From assembly GCF_011386835.1 (NCBI RefSeq), contig NC_088800.1:12424572-12488571 (forward strand): a stretch of 64,000 nt of DNA. Direction: 5' to 3'. Shown here in pieces: positions 1 to 12,090 of this stretch. Source of the DNA: Chrysemys picta bellii (Eukaryota > Chordata > Testudines > Emydidae). The notes beneath the pieces are model-generated. The model was not told where the DNA came from. It did not search any database and worked only from the letters and a program-made list of their open reading frames with translations. How positions within the stretch are numbered: position 1 is the stretch's first letter; every line of letters begins with the position of its first letter. The translations under genes were made by a program, and so were the position numbers.

Positions 1-1850
1 TCAATTTATTACCGAGCCTTAATGTTTGTTTTTTCAGCAAATCCTCATTCCCAGGGCAACATATGCCATTAACTTGCTGTCTCAGGAGATCCAGATGAGC
101 ACGCAGTATTGTTTGTGCAGGAGCTAACAAAAGGATTGGACCCCTAGATTGGGAGCTGGGCTGACCAGCCAGCCCAGAATTTCCTGTGACTATAATTACA
201 CTTCACCAAGTCCAGAGACACAGAAGGTCATTAGTCTCTGCTGTGATCCCTGATATGATCTGAAGTAATGAAGACACAAACAAAAGGCAGGTTGTTGCTT
301 GTATTGGCCTTTTGGGTCATTGCCTTGGCCAATAGCTGAAGCAGGGTGGGAATTAAAAAACAACAACAACAACAAACCAAACCACTGCCCCAACCTGAAT
401 AAGATTGCAAAAGTAAATCCCCTGGAGAACTGTGTTAAAAATATTTGAATTAAGCTGACACACTGCAGCTGGCGTTGAGAGTTTGTTATTCCCTTTGTCC
501 TAAATATTCTTCCTGATTAGAATTCAAGCAAGGGAGACGCTGCTCCTTTTCTATCATCAGTTGTGATAAATCTTAGGGCAAAGTTGTTTATGTTAAACAG
601 TCCACCATGTGACTGGTACTAGATGCTAATCCTGTAGCAATCTCCATCAGTCTCTGCATATTTAACGAAGGCAGTGAACACTCGAGTAGGATTAAGAATG
701 AGCCTGCATTGTAGTAGTATTTTCCTATTTAAATCACAGCAATTCTTTCCTGGTCTCCTAATATTGACATACACTGTGTGTATAAGCAACCTACAAGAGT
801 CTCAAAAGACCACAAAATTGCCTTTCACCATGCTAGCATTCTCTGCAAACCTACGTACTCTGACTGCTGTTTTAATGGGCATCTACTTGCACTGTACAAC
901 ACCACGTCTCCATTACATTGTCCTGCGTTGGTTTTTATTCATTGTTGTTATTTATAGAGCATTATCTTGGAAGGTGCACACATTCCTCAGCAGCCCTAAA
1001 AGACCACGTCTCTTCCCCAAAGAAAAAGTCTAATTTAGACATACACGCAGCAAGAGGTAAGAAACTAACAACAAGAATTGGATCAAACACTATTGGAAAG
1101 GAGACTAAAGTTGATTTAGTCTAGTGTCCCATCACCCACCGTAACAGAAATGAACCAGTGTCCATCCCATCTGGTGTCCTGCTTTCTGGTACACTAACAG
1201 AACAGCAGTTTGGTATTCTGGCCCCTGACATATCTGAAAAACAATGGTCTGGCTAGTCCCCTATCTTGTCTTATTGTGTGCTTGAAGACACCAATGCCTT
1301 GCTTCATTCATATACTTTTGCACTGGAACTTGTCCGTTGTCATATCTTCAACAGATGCCAATTCAACAAACTCAAGAGGAAGATCCTGACCTCAGAATGC
1401 ATCTAACTGTAGTTCACTATTCCATGCTAGATTTAGTATACTCTGAAGTCTGACCCAACCAGGATCTGAATTCCCTGCCTTTGACACACAATGCAAACAT
1501 GTTACTAATAGGTTTGGACCTGAATGGGAGATTTCCACATTGCAAACAAACATCTCTTCACTAATTACGGTGGGAAGCAGCTGCCATTTTCTCCATGAAA
1601 GATAAGTGCACTTAGAAGACAAGTACACTTACAGGGTTTGAATAACATGTTTTTGTACCGTATTCATTCCAATGTCATCCCATCCATTTAAAACAATACC
1701 TATCTTTAATACCAAATATGCAGTGCTGCTTCATGCCAATTCAGAAACACCGCAGGCCTGATTAAATTGCATTATCTCATCCACTCCAGGGGGATTGCTC
1801 AGGATGGCAGTTTAGGGCAGAACTATACTATTTGGTCAATTTTGGTAGAG
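1..1850. other. Low-repeat DNA, no gene recognised
   Basis: I see no coding region, RNA gene or clear transposon end here. The only simple repeat is a short (CAA)n run at 361-375. The longest open frame, 119 codons at 674-1033 (+), has no recognisable domain. The stretch is AT-rich and could be intron or intergenic DNA. Confidence 0.5.
361..375. repeat. (CAA)n simple repeat
   Basis: Five CAA units follow a short A run. This is an ordinary microsatellite. Confidence 0.8.
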
Positions 1851-1863
1851 TATTATACCGTAG

Positions 1864-2030
1864 CTTGCCCAGTGGCTAGAGCAGGGGACAGGGAGCCAGG
1901 ACTGCTGGGTTCCATTTCCAGTCTGTGGGTTGTCATTGTTCTACTGAGCTCTTCCTCCTACTAGCATCTACAGGAGCATAAAGACGATGAAATCCTGAAA
2001 AGAATTTGGGTACTAATAGCATAGTAGCCT
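1864..2030 (+). repeat. MIR-like SINE fragment
   Basis: The segment has the MIR layout 'agtggctagagcaggggac...ggagccaggactgctgggttcc', the tRNA-derived head of a MIR, followed by a degraded body. It is old and diverged, and I assign it by pattern only. Confidence 0.45.
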
Positions 2031-3538
2031 AATAGTGACTATTGACACGGCTACACTGCTATTTCCAGTACTCTAGTTCAATCACGGCTAGCGCGGGTAT
2101 GTCTCCTCGAGCGGGGAATTAGGCCTTCCGGTTCCAATGTACCGTATGTTTCTGAGGACAAGTGCAGCACACAGGCATAGCTCTACAGGTGGACTGTTCC
2201 ACCTGGCAAAGCTTTCGGCCATGCCGACATTATGGTCCTATTTCCTACACAGTCAGTAGTGAGCAGGTCCCTCAGTATTGCTTTTGTGGGAAAACTCCCC
2301 CCTACCCCCTCCAAAGCAGCATAGAGACCCCCAAAGATTTTCCTTCCCTCCAGCCTACGCGGCACCTGCCGCCATCAGCGTGGGGATTTTGCCCATAATT
2401 AAGCAGCCGTAGCCAAAGCTCCACGGTGAAAAGAAAGCCCCTTTCTCTTCTGTCCAAGGCAGGGACAAGATGGCAGTGCTGGACGACGCGAACACAATCA
2501 GCAGCCCGCCCACCAAAGCGTCACTATCGTCTGGCGCTTTCGCGGCGTGAGAAGCGCATTAAACACATCCAGATTCTCCACTTAAAGCTGGCTCTTTGGA
2601 GTCAGCTCTGGGTCTGAGGAAAGCAGCAACGGCCTGAGGTAATGGGCCAGCCACACAAATCCTAACATGAACATCGGGGGGGTGCAGGGACCTGGTATAT
2701 TAGCCTCTTGCCTCCCAAGACAGGCAGTCCAAATCGACCCTTTGATTATCACTCAGAAGTTGCTCAGCAGCCCTTCTTAGCGGAGTAGTGCGGCTCCGTG
2801 GATTCCCTAAGGCCTGCATTAAAACGCCAGCACCATCTCGCTTACAATCTCAACAGAGGCTAAGGGCTGAATGGAGCATAAAGTCGGGGCAGCTCTGCAG
2901 TGTGACGCATGTCAACGGGAGGGATAGGGGTTGCTTAGCATGAGAGGACTGCCTGGCAACTTCCTGTGCTGTGGTTAACTGGAAGCCTTCAATTTCTGGT
3001 GCTATCAACCTAGCAACTTTCACCATCACTAAATTCACTTATGATTTTTTTTTTTTTTTTAAAAAGCCTAATGCTTTCAGCGTGAATGAGGCCCAGCCAG
3101 GACACTTATTCTCAAAGCAGGAGACCATTATTCTGTCATGACGTTCTATTTCTTTCATATTAAACAAGTACAACAAATTACTTGTTTACAAATGGAAACC
3201 TGTGAGCAATCTGATCAGACCATCAGAAACCAGTTCCCAGGGATTGCAATTGCGGTCTGCAGTACAAAGCGTTGCAACGGCTACTCACTCCATCATGGCT
3301 GATGAACTGGTGAGTGGACATGGATTGTGCTCCGACCAAGACATGAAGTAGGCTGGAACTCAGCGGGATCACAGATGCAGACAAAAAGATTATTGTAAAA
3401 TGAGAAGAGGTGTGTTGGGGTGGGGGTGTCAAAGGGTGATGTAGACAAGTCAGAAGAAGCATTTTCTGATTGGTAAACAAACAGAATCAGCCATCTCCAC
3501 CCTTGGGCATCTTCCTATAGGTTTTCTGCCCCTTTCAG
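2031..3538. other. Low-repeat DNA with a poly-T tract
   Basis: No gene is recognised. A 16-bp T run lies at 3045-3060 and is followed by five A. The segment around 2045-2150 ('cacggctacactgct', 'gggtatgtctcctcgag') resembles a scrap of the 'gtctacac' TIR elements seen at 15275 and 47822, too degraded to call. Confidence 0.4.
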
Positions 3539-3663
3539 CTAGGGTTGCCAATTTTGGTCGGACGTATTCCTGGAGGTTTCATCACATGACATGATCTTTA
3601 ATTAAAGATTAATCTTTAATTCCTCGAGACTTCAGGACAATTCTGGAGGGTTGGCAACTGTAC
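3539..3663. mobile_element. Short MITE-like repeat
   Basis: The ends are inverted: 'agggttgccaa' at 3541 and 'ttggcaactgt' near 3651-3661. The centre is a near-palindrome, 'tctttaattaaagatt', at 3596-3611. This matches the general form of a common small amniote repeat whose termini read GGGTTGCCAA. No transposase is present, so if mobile it was non-autonomous. I could not resolve a target duplication. Confidence 0.55.
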
Positions 3664-6600
3664 ATTCAGGCTCCCTTGCTATTTGCATAGGTGGACGCTC
3701 ATGCCTGAGACACGAAGACATTGGGAAAGGGAGTCATGGGCATTTCAAATAGGAAGTAGATCTCATGGGACGTAGTTTGTGTCATGATTTTTGAGCTCTT
3801 GGGCATTTGCAGTCCTGCTATTTACCATTTGAGGGGCACCACATCAAACTCTTCTGTGTTCTGTTCTCTGTCCCACTTCTCCACTAGCTCCCCGGCAGCT
3901 GGCCCAGTCACTCAATACGCCACATATGGCACATTCAAATCGTATTACCCCTGTCTGCTCCAACTCCCCAACCCTTCTCAAAGAAAACAGGCTTTCTGGT
4001 TTTGTAAGTCAGTAAATGCAATAAAAATAAAATAAAATAAAATGAAGGGGGCAGAGGCCTGGAAATGCCACAGTAGAGGTTGGTCAAAACACCATAACTC
4101 TGCCCTCCTGCCTTCTTACATCTTTACTTACAAGATCTCAAATAATGCAATATCATTCATATAGTTTTGACCACAGTTGGTACAGATAACAGGGCTCTTG
4201 AATTACTGTGCACTCTTCTGTACATCACACAAAGAGTAGGTGATCACTGATCAGAAATGTAGCAATATCAAATTTCATCGATCCAATGTACATGAGCAAC
4301 ATAGGAACGGAGACAGTATAATCAATGGTTGTTAGGAGCATTATGTGTGGGCTTACACAATATGAGAAGAAACAAATGGATCAGGTCAAAACTCAGTCAG
4401 TTATTACAGTAAATCACTCTCTGTTTTGCTTCACTAGACCATCGTATTGGACCAAATTCTGTAGTACTTTTCCAGGCTCTACTCCAAATAATTTCAATAT
4501 GATCCGGGAGTGACAGCTTCAGCTTGTCTTTGAGCCATTTATAGGTTTGGCTTCAGGTAATCAGAACCTAGCCTCTTCTATTTTTTCCCTAATCTGCCCG
4601 TTATGGTTGTGCTTGGTTGAAGTTGCCAGAAACCATCCCCGGCAGTATGCCAGTTGCCTGACAAGTAGCTACTGCCATATGTTTCATCTGGTATCGTTTT
4701 GGAGGATGATCTACTTCTGTTATTTTTGGCAGAGTTTGTTGTATTCTTTAGAACAGTAGTTACATTTTCCAGGACAGGCTGTCTGCCAGAGCTCAGTCTG
4801 GTGACCAATAGGCCCACTTTAATCACCTGTTAGGAATCCAGCCTTGAGTAGTTATTAAAACCCTGTTGGAACCATTGCGAGAAGCATTCAATTCCAGCTA
4901 TGATAACCATCATGTCAATCTTTCTGCTAAAGTGTGATGTATTCTTGAAAGGTCTTTAGGAATAGGGGGGAACATCAGCAGCAACCCCCATGGCATAGGC
5001 TTGTAGGGCATAAGCCAGCACAGATTTTGGAGAGTGGCACTGCACTGGTGTAAATATAGGCAGAAACTGGTTCATCTTTTGGCCTCATTTCAAATAGGGA
5101 TGGTCAACCCTGTTCGGATACAATCAGAACTGACCCTCATCTCCACCCAGAACTTGAACCAAACTTATTGCAGACCTGGAACTTTATGTCTGAACAAGTT
5201 CTGGTTTGCTTTTCCCCTTTATTTATTTATTTTTTAGGCTGTTTTTGTGAAAAGCATCAAGGTCTCTTGATAAGGGTGAAGAACTCAATTTTCTCTCTCA
5301 TCTACCAGGCTGACCCTCCCCACAGCACAGTGCGCCAATCCCAGGCTGGGGCATTCACTCGGTTGACTCGGTGAATGGCAGCTTCTTCTGAATCACCAGA
5401 ACTAGCCCCTGAAGCAGAGTCTAGAACACAGTGATCAGTACCGTTGCACAAGGACAAACACGCCTTCGTCAATCATCAGCACTGTGTCCTAAAACACCCT
5501 GGGTTTTCCTTGCATGTTTCCCATTTGAATTCCTACCCAAGCCCAGCCCGGCTTTGCTTGCGAGAGCAGATGAAATCCCTTCCTCAGGCAGTATGATCAC
5601 TACGTGCTAAAAACAGAAAATCATGTTTGCAACATTGGCATGACTATGAGACCTCATAATGGGCAAAGAGTCATTGCTGACATCATTCCCTAATTTCAGC
5701 AAACATGCCAGGTAACACCTGGATTCTAGTATGAGTAATTTGTCTTATTTTGAAGCCCCAGGCTGATGTAACACTCTCCTTCCAATGATACAATCAGCAC
5801 AGGCTGATACATCTCCCACCTCCTCCAAGTTGACACAGCTGTCCCCTTTTACTTAGTCCCCAGATGCTGACACTCGCCTGAGAATTCCACTTTGGTTCCA
5901 AGTGTCGGCTGTGTGAAGTCAGAATTGCTAGATTGCTTGCTAGCTCATTAGCACATATTCCTTCTCTGCCAGAGCAGGGGGAGTTCACAACAGGCACTTC
6001 TGCAGTGGCTGCAAATAAAAAGTCCCCTGCCATGACTGAAATGACATCATTCTGACCTTTCTACCATTTTCAGCTCCAGCAGAGCTCCAGGACCAAAGGC
6101 CGTGAAGTAGCAAACTGACCATAAATGTGTCCCCTTTTAATTTATAGAAATTACATTTATTTACTGCAGATATTAGAAATGAAAAAGACCAAAGGATGTG
6201 ATTTTGCAGTTCATCTGCAGCAGGTAAGAGGCAATAATTCTGCCCTGACAGGAGGAGAGGACTTCTTTATCTTCTACAACGCTACAGGTTTCTCCTTGGA
6301 AGAAATGGTGATTGCTGATAGATACAATTCATGATGGAGAGACAGCCTGGTCAAATCTGAGTGAATGGTGTTGTGACTTAGTGCAGGGGGTCACAACACC
6401 ACTCTAACTTGTGGCAAAAAGTTTCAATGTGTGTTAAAAGCTGTGGTTTATGCAACAAAATCACAGCCCATGATTTTATTACCGCCTTACCTATTATTTT
6501 TCGATTATGCCACTTTATCTTCCCCAATAGGTTTTTATTCTGGGACAGTTGCACTTTAAAAGTACCCATTGCAGATCTACAATGCAATTGCTTTGCCCTG

Positions 6601-6978
6601 GCCCCTGGATAGTTTAATCTCTGCAAGGTATGTTTGTAGAGGCAACAAAGCCCAGAGCCCACAGATGCAACTGCTGAGAGGTGAGGAGGCCACGTTTCTT
6701 TTTACTATCCTACTGGTGTTCCCCCTCTCTGTGTAACTGCAGTTCTAAAGCATGCTCAGACCTAGTTCACTTCCTCTCATTTTTTTCCTGATGTGTTGGC
6801 TTATACCCACCCATATTCTAGTAATTTAAATGGGGATAATGCTCTGAAATCACCTACATGTACAGACACAACTGGGCTCCTCAGCAAATTGCATACAATG
6901 CAGCTCAGGGATCAGAACTCACAACTGGCAGTTCCGAAGACACAGGTCTCTACGGTAGGCTAGAAAAGCAGGCCTAGC
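3664..6978. other. Low-repeat DNA, no gene recognised
   Basis: About 3.3 kb holds no repeat I can name except an (AAAAT)n microsatellite at 4020-4043. The longest open frames, under 95 codons, look like chance. I see no splice-bounded exon with convincing coding bias. Confidence 0.45.
4020..4043. repeat. (AAAAT)n microsatellite
   Basis: Four to five units of AAAAT/AAAAAT lie in tandem. Confidence 0.85.
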
Positions 6979-7347
6979 AGAGCTGGTCAAAAATGGACTT
7001 TCCATCCAATGGGAAATTCCAAGATTTTGAAGTTTCGTGTACTCCCAAATCAGGACTAAAAGACCAAATCTGGGATATTTTTTGCAAAATAAAGTATTCC
7101 AAAATATTTCATTTCCCCTTTATTTAAATGTTTCATCTCAATAAAGTAGAAATGTTCCATTTAGATTTTACTGTTCAATAAATATTATTGTATTCACGTT
7201 TTACCTTATCAAACCAAAACATCTCAGCAATTTCCTTTTAAAAATTTCAACAAGTTCCCGTGAAACATTTAAGATTTTGTCAAATGAGTATCGTCTGACA
7301 GAAAAGTGATCCATCAGAAAATGTTCAATCAGCGCCTGCTACCAGCT
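6979..7347. repeat. AT-rich dispersed repeat ('agagctggtc' family), copy 1
   Basis: The left end reads 'agagctggtcaaaaatgg' and the right end 'accagct', which are inverted to each other. The body is rich in 'gaaa/tttc' words such as 'aaaatatttcatttcccc'. At least four more copies or fragments occur in the window (24036, 48861, 53431, 62936). It is probably a non-autonomous DNA transposon. The right edge abuts the hAT-like element that starts at 7359. Confidence 0.5.
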
Positions 7348-7358
7348 AAGCCATAGAG

Positions 7359-7578
7359 CAGTGGATCTCAAACTTTTTTACCGGTGACCTCTTTCATATA
7401 GCAAGCCTCTGAGTGTGACCCTCCCTTATAAATTAAAAACATTTTTTAATCTATTTAACACCATTATAAATGCTGGAGGCAAAGCGGGGTTTGCGGTGGA
7501 GGTTGACAGCTCGCAACCCCCCATGTAATAACCTCGCGACCCCCTGAGGGGTCCCGGCCCCCAGTTTGAGAACCCCTG
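7359..7578. mobile_element. Non-autonomous hAT-like element with perfect 8-bp TSD
   Basis: The termini are inverted: 'cagtggatctcaaac' on the left and 'gtttgagaacccctg' on the right. The element is flanked on both sides by the same 8-bp target duplication, ccatagag (7351-7358 and 7579-7586). An 8-bp TSD and CAG...CTG ends are typical of hAT transposons. At 220 bp it cannot encode a transposase. The preserved TSD means the boundaries are exact. Confidence 0.88.
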
Positions 7579-7586
7579 CCATAGAG

Positions 7587-8087
7587 GGAAACATGCTGCT
7601 GCCGTGAGAGTCTGGCATTTTCCATCCAGTAGAGGGACACACTGATGCAAGCAAGAAACGATGACAAGTCAGAGCTTCTTGAACTTAATGCAAATGTTAT
7701 GAACATTCTCTGACAAACTGATGGCGCATCAGAGAATTTGAACAAGGCAACACGCACTTTTGTGACATCTCAAATGAGATTATAATTGGAAATACGCTAC
7801 TAGAGGATATTGGCTGGGTATTGGATGATGTATTTTATCATCTGCTGTGAAGAAATTGAAGCCCTCAGGAAAATTATTACATGTTACCATTTAGGAAAAA
7901 GAAAAGCAGGTTTCTTTCTCTGTGACTGACCATTAGCCAGACTGTAAAGTAGGTTAGTAACAATTCTGAATGTTAATGGAGGTATGTACACTTACACAGT
8001 GGATTCAGTTTGCAATATCAGATCAGACCATCTAATCTGGCACCTGACTTCATTAGCAAAGTTTATAGTTAAATCATTGTATTATTC
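7587..8087. other. No feature recognised
   Basis: AT-rich unique-looking DNA between two hAT-like insertions. I see no gene or repeat. Confidence 0.4.
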
Positions 8088-8095
8088 ACATAGGG

Positions 8096-8427
8096 CAGTG
8101 TTTCCCAAACTTGGGACGCCGCTTGTGTAGGGAAAGCCCCGGCAGGCTGGGCTGGTTTGTTGACCTGTCCCGTCCGCAGGTTCGGCCGATCGCGGCTCCC
8201 ACTGGCCGCGGTTCGCTGCTCCAGGCCAATGGGAGCTGCTGGAAGTGGCACGGGCCGAGGGACGTACTGGCCGCCGCTTCCAGCAGCTCCCATTGGCCTG
8301 GAGCAGCGAACCGAGACCAGTGGGAGCCGCGATCGGCTGAACCTGCGGATGCAGGAGGTAAACAAACTGGCCCGGCCTGCCAGGGGCTTTCCCTACACAA
8401 GTGGCGTCCCAAGTTTGGGAAACACTG
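8096..8427. mobile_element. Fold-back hAT-like element, type A, copy 1
   Basis: The whole 332-bp unit is a long imperfect palindrome: each half is close to the reverse complement of the other, centred near 8260. The ends are 'cagtgtttcccaaacttggg' and its inverse. It is flanked by perfect 8-bp TSDs, acataggg, at 8088-8095 and 8428-8435. The palindrome makes overlapping open frames of 98-128 codons on both strands with shared peptides; these are artefacts and not genes. Type A is recognised by CAGTGNTTC ends and an internal 'tttgttnacctg'. Confidence 0.93.
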
Positions 8428-8554
8428 ACATAGGGGCATACAAAATGCACATGGAAAAGACTTATTAGACAATATCTACTTGAATCTCCACGGACAATGC
8501 AGGATTGCTTCTTCAGAATACTGTACTTTCCAGTCTTTTCGTAAGGGACTAATT

Positions 8555-8586
8555 TTCAGACATGTACATGTTCAGACATGTACATA
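8555..8586. repeat. 16-bp tandem duplication
   Basis: Two adjacent copies of 'ttcagacatgtacatg' differ only at the last base (8555-8570 and 8571-8586). Confidence 0.85.
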
Positions 8587-8724
8587 ATTGTGTAAAACTG
8601 GGGATCTAGTAACTAAGCGCACAGATGTCTAACTTATTTAGATTGTAGGCATATGGAAGGCAGGGAGTACAGGAGAAGATCTGGTCCATTATGTGTAGAA
8701 AAAAACACTACCGCTCTTAATGAG

Positions 8725-8800
8725 ACAAGGTGGGTGAGGTAATATCTTTTATCGGACCAATTTCTCTTGGTGAAAGAGAGACGCTTTGGAACTTACTCTT
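8725..8800 (-). repeat. Fragment of 'accaa.ttctgttggtgaaagag' retroposon family
   Basis: The segment 'aatatcttttatcggaccaa' followed by 'tctcttggtgaaagagagac' is the other-strand version of the sequence at 47175-47335. It is a short remnant of the same reptile repeat and too short to class with confidence. Confidence 0.5.
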
Positions 8801-9364
8801 AATTGCAGATTTAATGGCTCAGATAGTTTTGCGCTGATTGGGATATTTGCAAAATAAAACCCCTTTGGGTATATGCAGATCAACGGTCCTATTTGTAAGG
8901 GACCCTTCATTTATTCCAAAATGACAGCACAGTGGGGCATAGCCACCAAAGGGGCATTTAATCCAGCCTTTGAACTGCTCATACACATTGAACCTGTTTG
9001 TGAAGAAGTGCATACTGTGACTGCCACATTTCACTAAAGGAGACCATGAACAGAAACGCCTGCAGTTTGAATGATTACCATGGCTCATTTCTCCTCCACT
9101 ATACTCTAAGTCTGGAAAGTAAAATGCCCACCGGCCTTACGGCAACAGTTGGAATAAGGAGGTAGGAAAGCAGGTCTCCTTTCGGTACACAGACGATTAC
9201 ACAGAGCAAAACCAAAAGGCTCCCAGAGCAGGAGAGGTTTACTGGAAGAGGGGAATTAAAAAAAAAAAAAGAGGAAGTGCTGTTTGAATGTCTCTTTATT
9301 CTAGAGAACTGCTGCTCAGACTCCAGCTGTAGCAGAGTGGGCTAGGGTTGTTTGTTTTTTTAAG
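8801..9364. other. No gene recognised
   Basis: Unique-looking sequence with a short A run at 9257-9270. The open frame of 89 codons at 8819-9088 (-) shows no known domain. Confidence 0.4.
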
Positions 9365-9500
9365 AATCTAAGACCAGAAGGGACCACTAGATCATCTACT
9401 CTGGCCTCCTGTATATCACAGGCCACCAACACTACACGACACCCTCACACTAGCCCAACAACCAAACTGAGACCAAAGTATTACAGCCCATGGGAATCTA
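9365..9500 (-). mobile_element. CR1-like LINE 3' end fragment
   Basis: The words 'accagaagggaccactagatcatctactctgg' span 9372-9403 and match the 3' end region of a turtle/crocodile CR1-type LINE on the minus strand. Similar text occurs at 28760 and 35020. It lacks the coding part and is dead. Confidence 0.55.
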
Positions 9501-10084
9501 GAATGTTATGTACCACAGGCAGTGAATATGAAGAATCAAGGTGCACCACTGTCCGAGGCCCCCACAATGGCAAGGAAACGACTAAGTGAGACGTACCCAG
9601 ATAGTCCTGGCAAGTGACCCACACCTGTATGCCTCAGAGGAAGGTAAACCCCGTCCCCCCAAGGTTAAAGCCCAATGATATTAACACTAATAGAGAGGAT
9701 GTCTCAGGTGAGCATCTGGCTTGGTGGTTCTCCTGCAAAGCAAGAGGAACAATGACACACAAGAGAAAATACACCGAGTCTTCCCTTCAAGTAGCCAGCA
9801 GGAAGAAATATCCCCTGTCTTCAAGGGGCTATGTGTATGGAGAGTGGACAGAGGAAGTTCTGTGCCACAGAACCACCACCACCACAAAATGTGTTGATGT
9901 CACAGTGCGGTGTTTGTGGTGTTCATTGCATCACACATGAGTGATGGATAGGACAATGCAACAGCCCATCACGTCATCAGTCTATAGTCTCGTGGCTTGC
10001 TGAAGTTCTTTTAGCCAATGAAGCAACTCTCTAGTTCACCAGGCCTGAGGACCACAGATCTGCAAGGTCATTGGGTCCAGTTAC
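9501..10084. other. No feature recognised
   Basis: No gene or named repeat. The 108-codon open frame at 9614-9940 (+) has no recognised domain and runs through a short (CCA)n/(CAC)n patch near 9872-9888. Confidence 0.4.
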
Positions 10085-10310
10085 AGAGAGGGAGTATGGT
10101 CCACTGGATAGGGTGCTGGACTGAGATCTGTGTTCTATTTCTGCCTTGGGCACTAACCTGCTGTGTGACTTTGGCACGTTTCCCCTCCCATCCTTTGTCT
10201 GTCTGGTCTATTTAGACAGTCTTTTACTCCATGTCTGTACAGTGCCTACCACAATGAAGCCGCAATATCAGTTGGGGCCTCTTATTGCTACTGTAAAACT
10301 AGTAATTCAC
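10085..10310 (+). repeat. MIR SINE
   Basis: The order of marks fits a MIR on the plus strand: 'tggtccactggatagggtgctggactgagatctgtgttc' (tRNA-like head, 10098-10136), 'ctgctgtgtgactttggcac' (core), then 'gtacagtgcctaccacaatg' and a degraded tail. It is an ancient, inactive copy. Confidence 0.7.
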
Positions 10311-11655
10311 ATTCTCAACAATGTTAAATCACTCAGAGCACAATGGCATGCTGGTCACAATGTTACTGGACTGCTAGACATTCCGACTCCAGTTTAGCTG
10401 AACCGTGAGCTTGAAGAATCAGCTAGAGAGTGACAGCATTCATGGGTGGTAGAGAAGAGAATGTAGTGGGGTGGCCACCAGGAGAACTACACTTCTTGAT
10501 GCATCCTACAAGGCCTGATCTAACCAAGGAATACACGTCAAGAATGAGTTTCATCTATCTGCCTATCTTGGGGTATTTATAGAAGGCCAATTGCTGTAAT
10601 CCATGGGTACCACTTACATTATAACAACCAATAATGTGCTCTGCTTTGCCATCTTAGTAACTAGGCACTTAAATATAGAAGTTTTTTGTCTGTCTCCTTA
10701 TCTTCTTCCCAACCTTTGTCTTTCAGCTGGCATTACTGTGGGTAGGATTCTGCAAAGAAGTATGGTTTGCCCCGAGCTCTGGAGAGCATATTCTAACCTC
10801 ATCTAAAAACTGATCAGGTAGGCAGTGAAAACAGAGGAGATTAGAGAAAGGGGGAAAAGTAGTATGAAGCTGTGGGATAATGTCTGAACCTCTTCCTAGC
10901 CCAGATCATCATTACATACTCTCAGCTCCTGACATGCAGAACACAGACTTTAGAGCTCCGTTTCTGTGCAAGAGAATGCCTTTCATCTGGCAATGCTGAA
11001 TAGCTACTTCAGGTCTGCATTGTTTAGTAGCCCAGGAACTGGACTTCCACAAAACTGTTACAGCCCTTTCATTAATACTGGCACTTTGAGCAACTCTAGG
11101 GCTATACAGAAATTTCAAAGACAGACCAAAAATTCAATGTATTTGCTAAGAACAAGGCCCGTGCTTAAGACATCAAATGTAGCATTGCAGGAGTATCTGT
11201 GGCTCTGATCACCTGTCATTTAAGATGCCACTGAATTGCTGACAGCACACTCATCAAAAATGGGAGCTTGATGGATTTGATAGTTTTCTCCTGATGTTAG
11301 TCAGAGGTGATGATGAGAAGTGAAAGACCCTTCAGACTGAATAACTCTGGTCTCATGGTCTGCTGGAGAATTTTTTTAAGGCATCTATAATGTACATTTT
11401 GCTACAATTCCGGTATTCTGACACATATGTTGTGAGCCCCCCTGAAGTAAGCAGCAAAAGTCTTAGTGGCTTCAGTGGGAGACGGCACTTGGCAGCTCCA
11501 CTGGAACGATGTGAATGATTTGACATTTCTTCCGTAGAACCTAGGTTTTCAAGACAGTGCTTGAGGAAGGTTCCACTCAGGCGTGCTACCTCCAAGTATT
11601 GCCCCTAAGTTCTCGAAGTAAGGCACCTTGCCATGCCTTCATGTGTGCCTCCAGA
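10311..11655. other. No gene recognised
   Basis: Roughly 1.3 kb with no repeat or exon I can name. Confidence 0.4.
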
Positions 11656-11800
11656 CATCTTTATTACCCTAGTGCCTGGGGGCCAACCGAGAATGGGGCC
11701 CACTCTGCTAGATGCTGTACAGACAGAGGAAGAGACAATCCCAGCCCTGAAGAGCGTGCAGTCTAAATGGACAAGAGAGACACAGGGTTAAAGGGAAAAG
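11656..11800 (-). repeat. MIR-like tail fragment
   Basis: The minus-strand pattern includes 'cactctgctagatgctgtac', then 'gaagagcgtgcagtctaaat', which is the reverse of the common reptile form 'attgtaagctctt...gtacagcacctagcacaatgggg'. The same module recurs at 31430, 51220, 51820 and 59720. Confidence 0.55.
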
Positions 11801-11861
11801 GACAGAACATGCGAACAGTGATGGTCTCCAAATGGCATGTTAGTGCCATGACTTCTTGTTG

Positions 11862-12090
11862 TTACTGCTGTTTTTGGTTATTTAAAGCTTTATCAGTAGA
11901 TCTCAACATGCTTTACACAGAGTTCGGTATCGTTATCTCCATTTTACAGATGGGGAAAATGGAGGCACAGAGCAGTAAAATGACTGGGCTAAGGTCACCC
12001 AACAGGCCAGTGGCAGAGCTGGGGATAGAATCCAGGTCTCCTAAGTCCCAGTCCAGTGCTCTAGCCACTAGACAACACTGCCAAAACTCC
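11862..12090 (-). repeat. MIR SINE
   Basis: Read on the plus strand it is a reversed MIR: 'cattttacagatggggaaaa', then 'taaggtcacccaacaggcca', 'agagctggggatagaatcca' and 'gtgctctagccactagacaa'. It creates part of a 179-codon chance ORF at 11767-12306 (+), which should not be annotated as a gene. Confidence 0.85.

Noticed and set aside
8069..8472. Five overlapping open frames of 98-128 codons on both strands
   Set aside because: They lie in a palindromic hAT-like element and repeat similar peptides on both strands; the same happens at 17051, 44870, 48287 and 58279.
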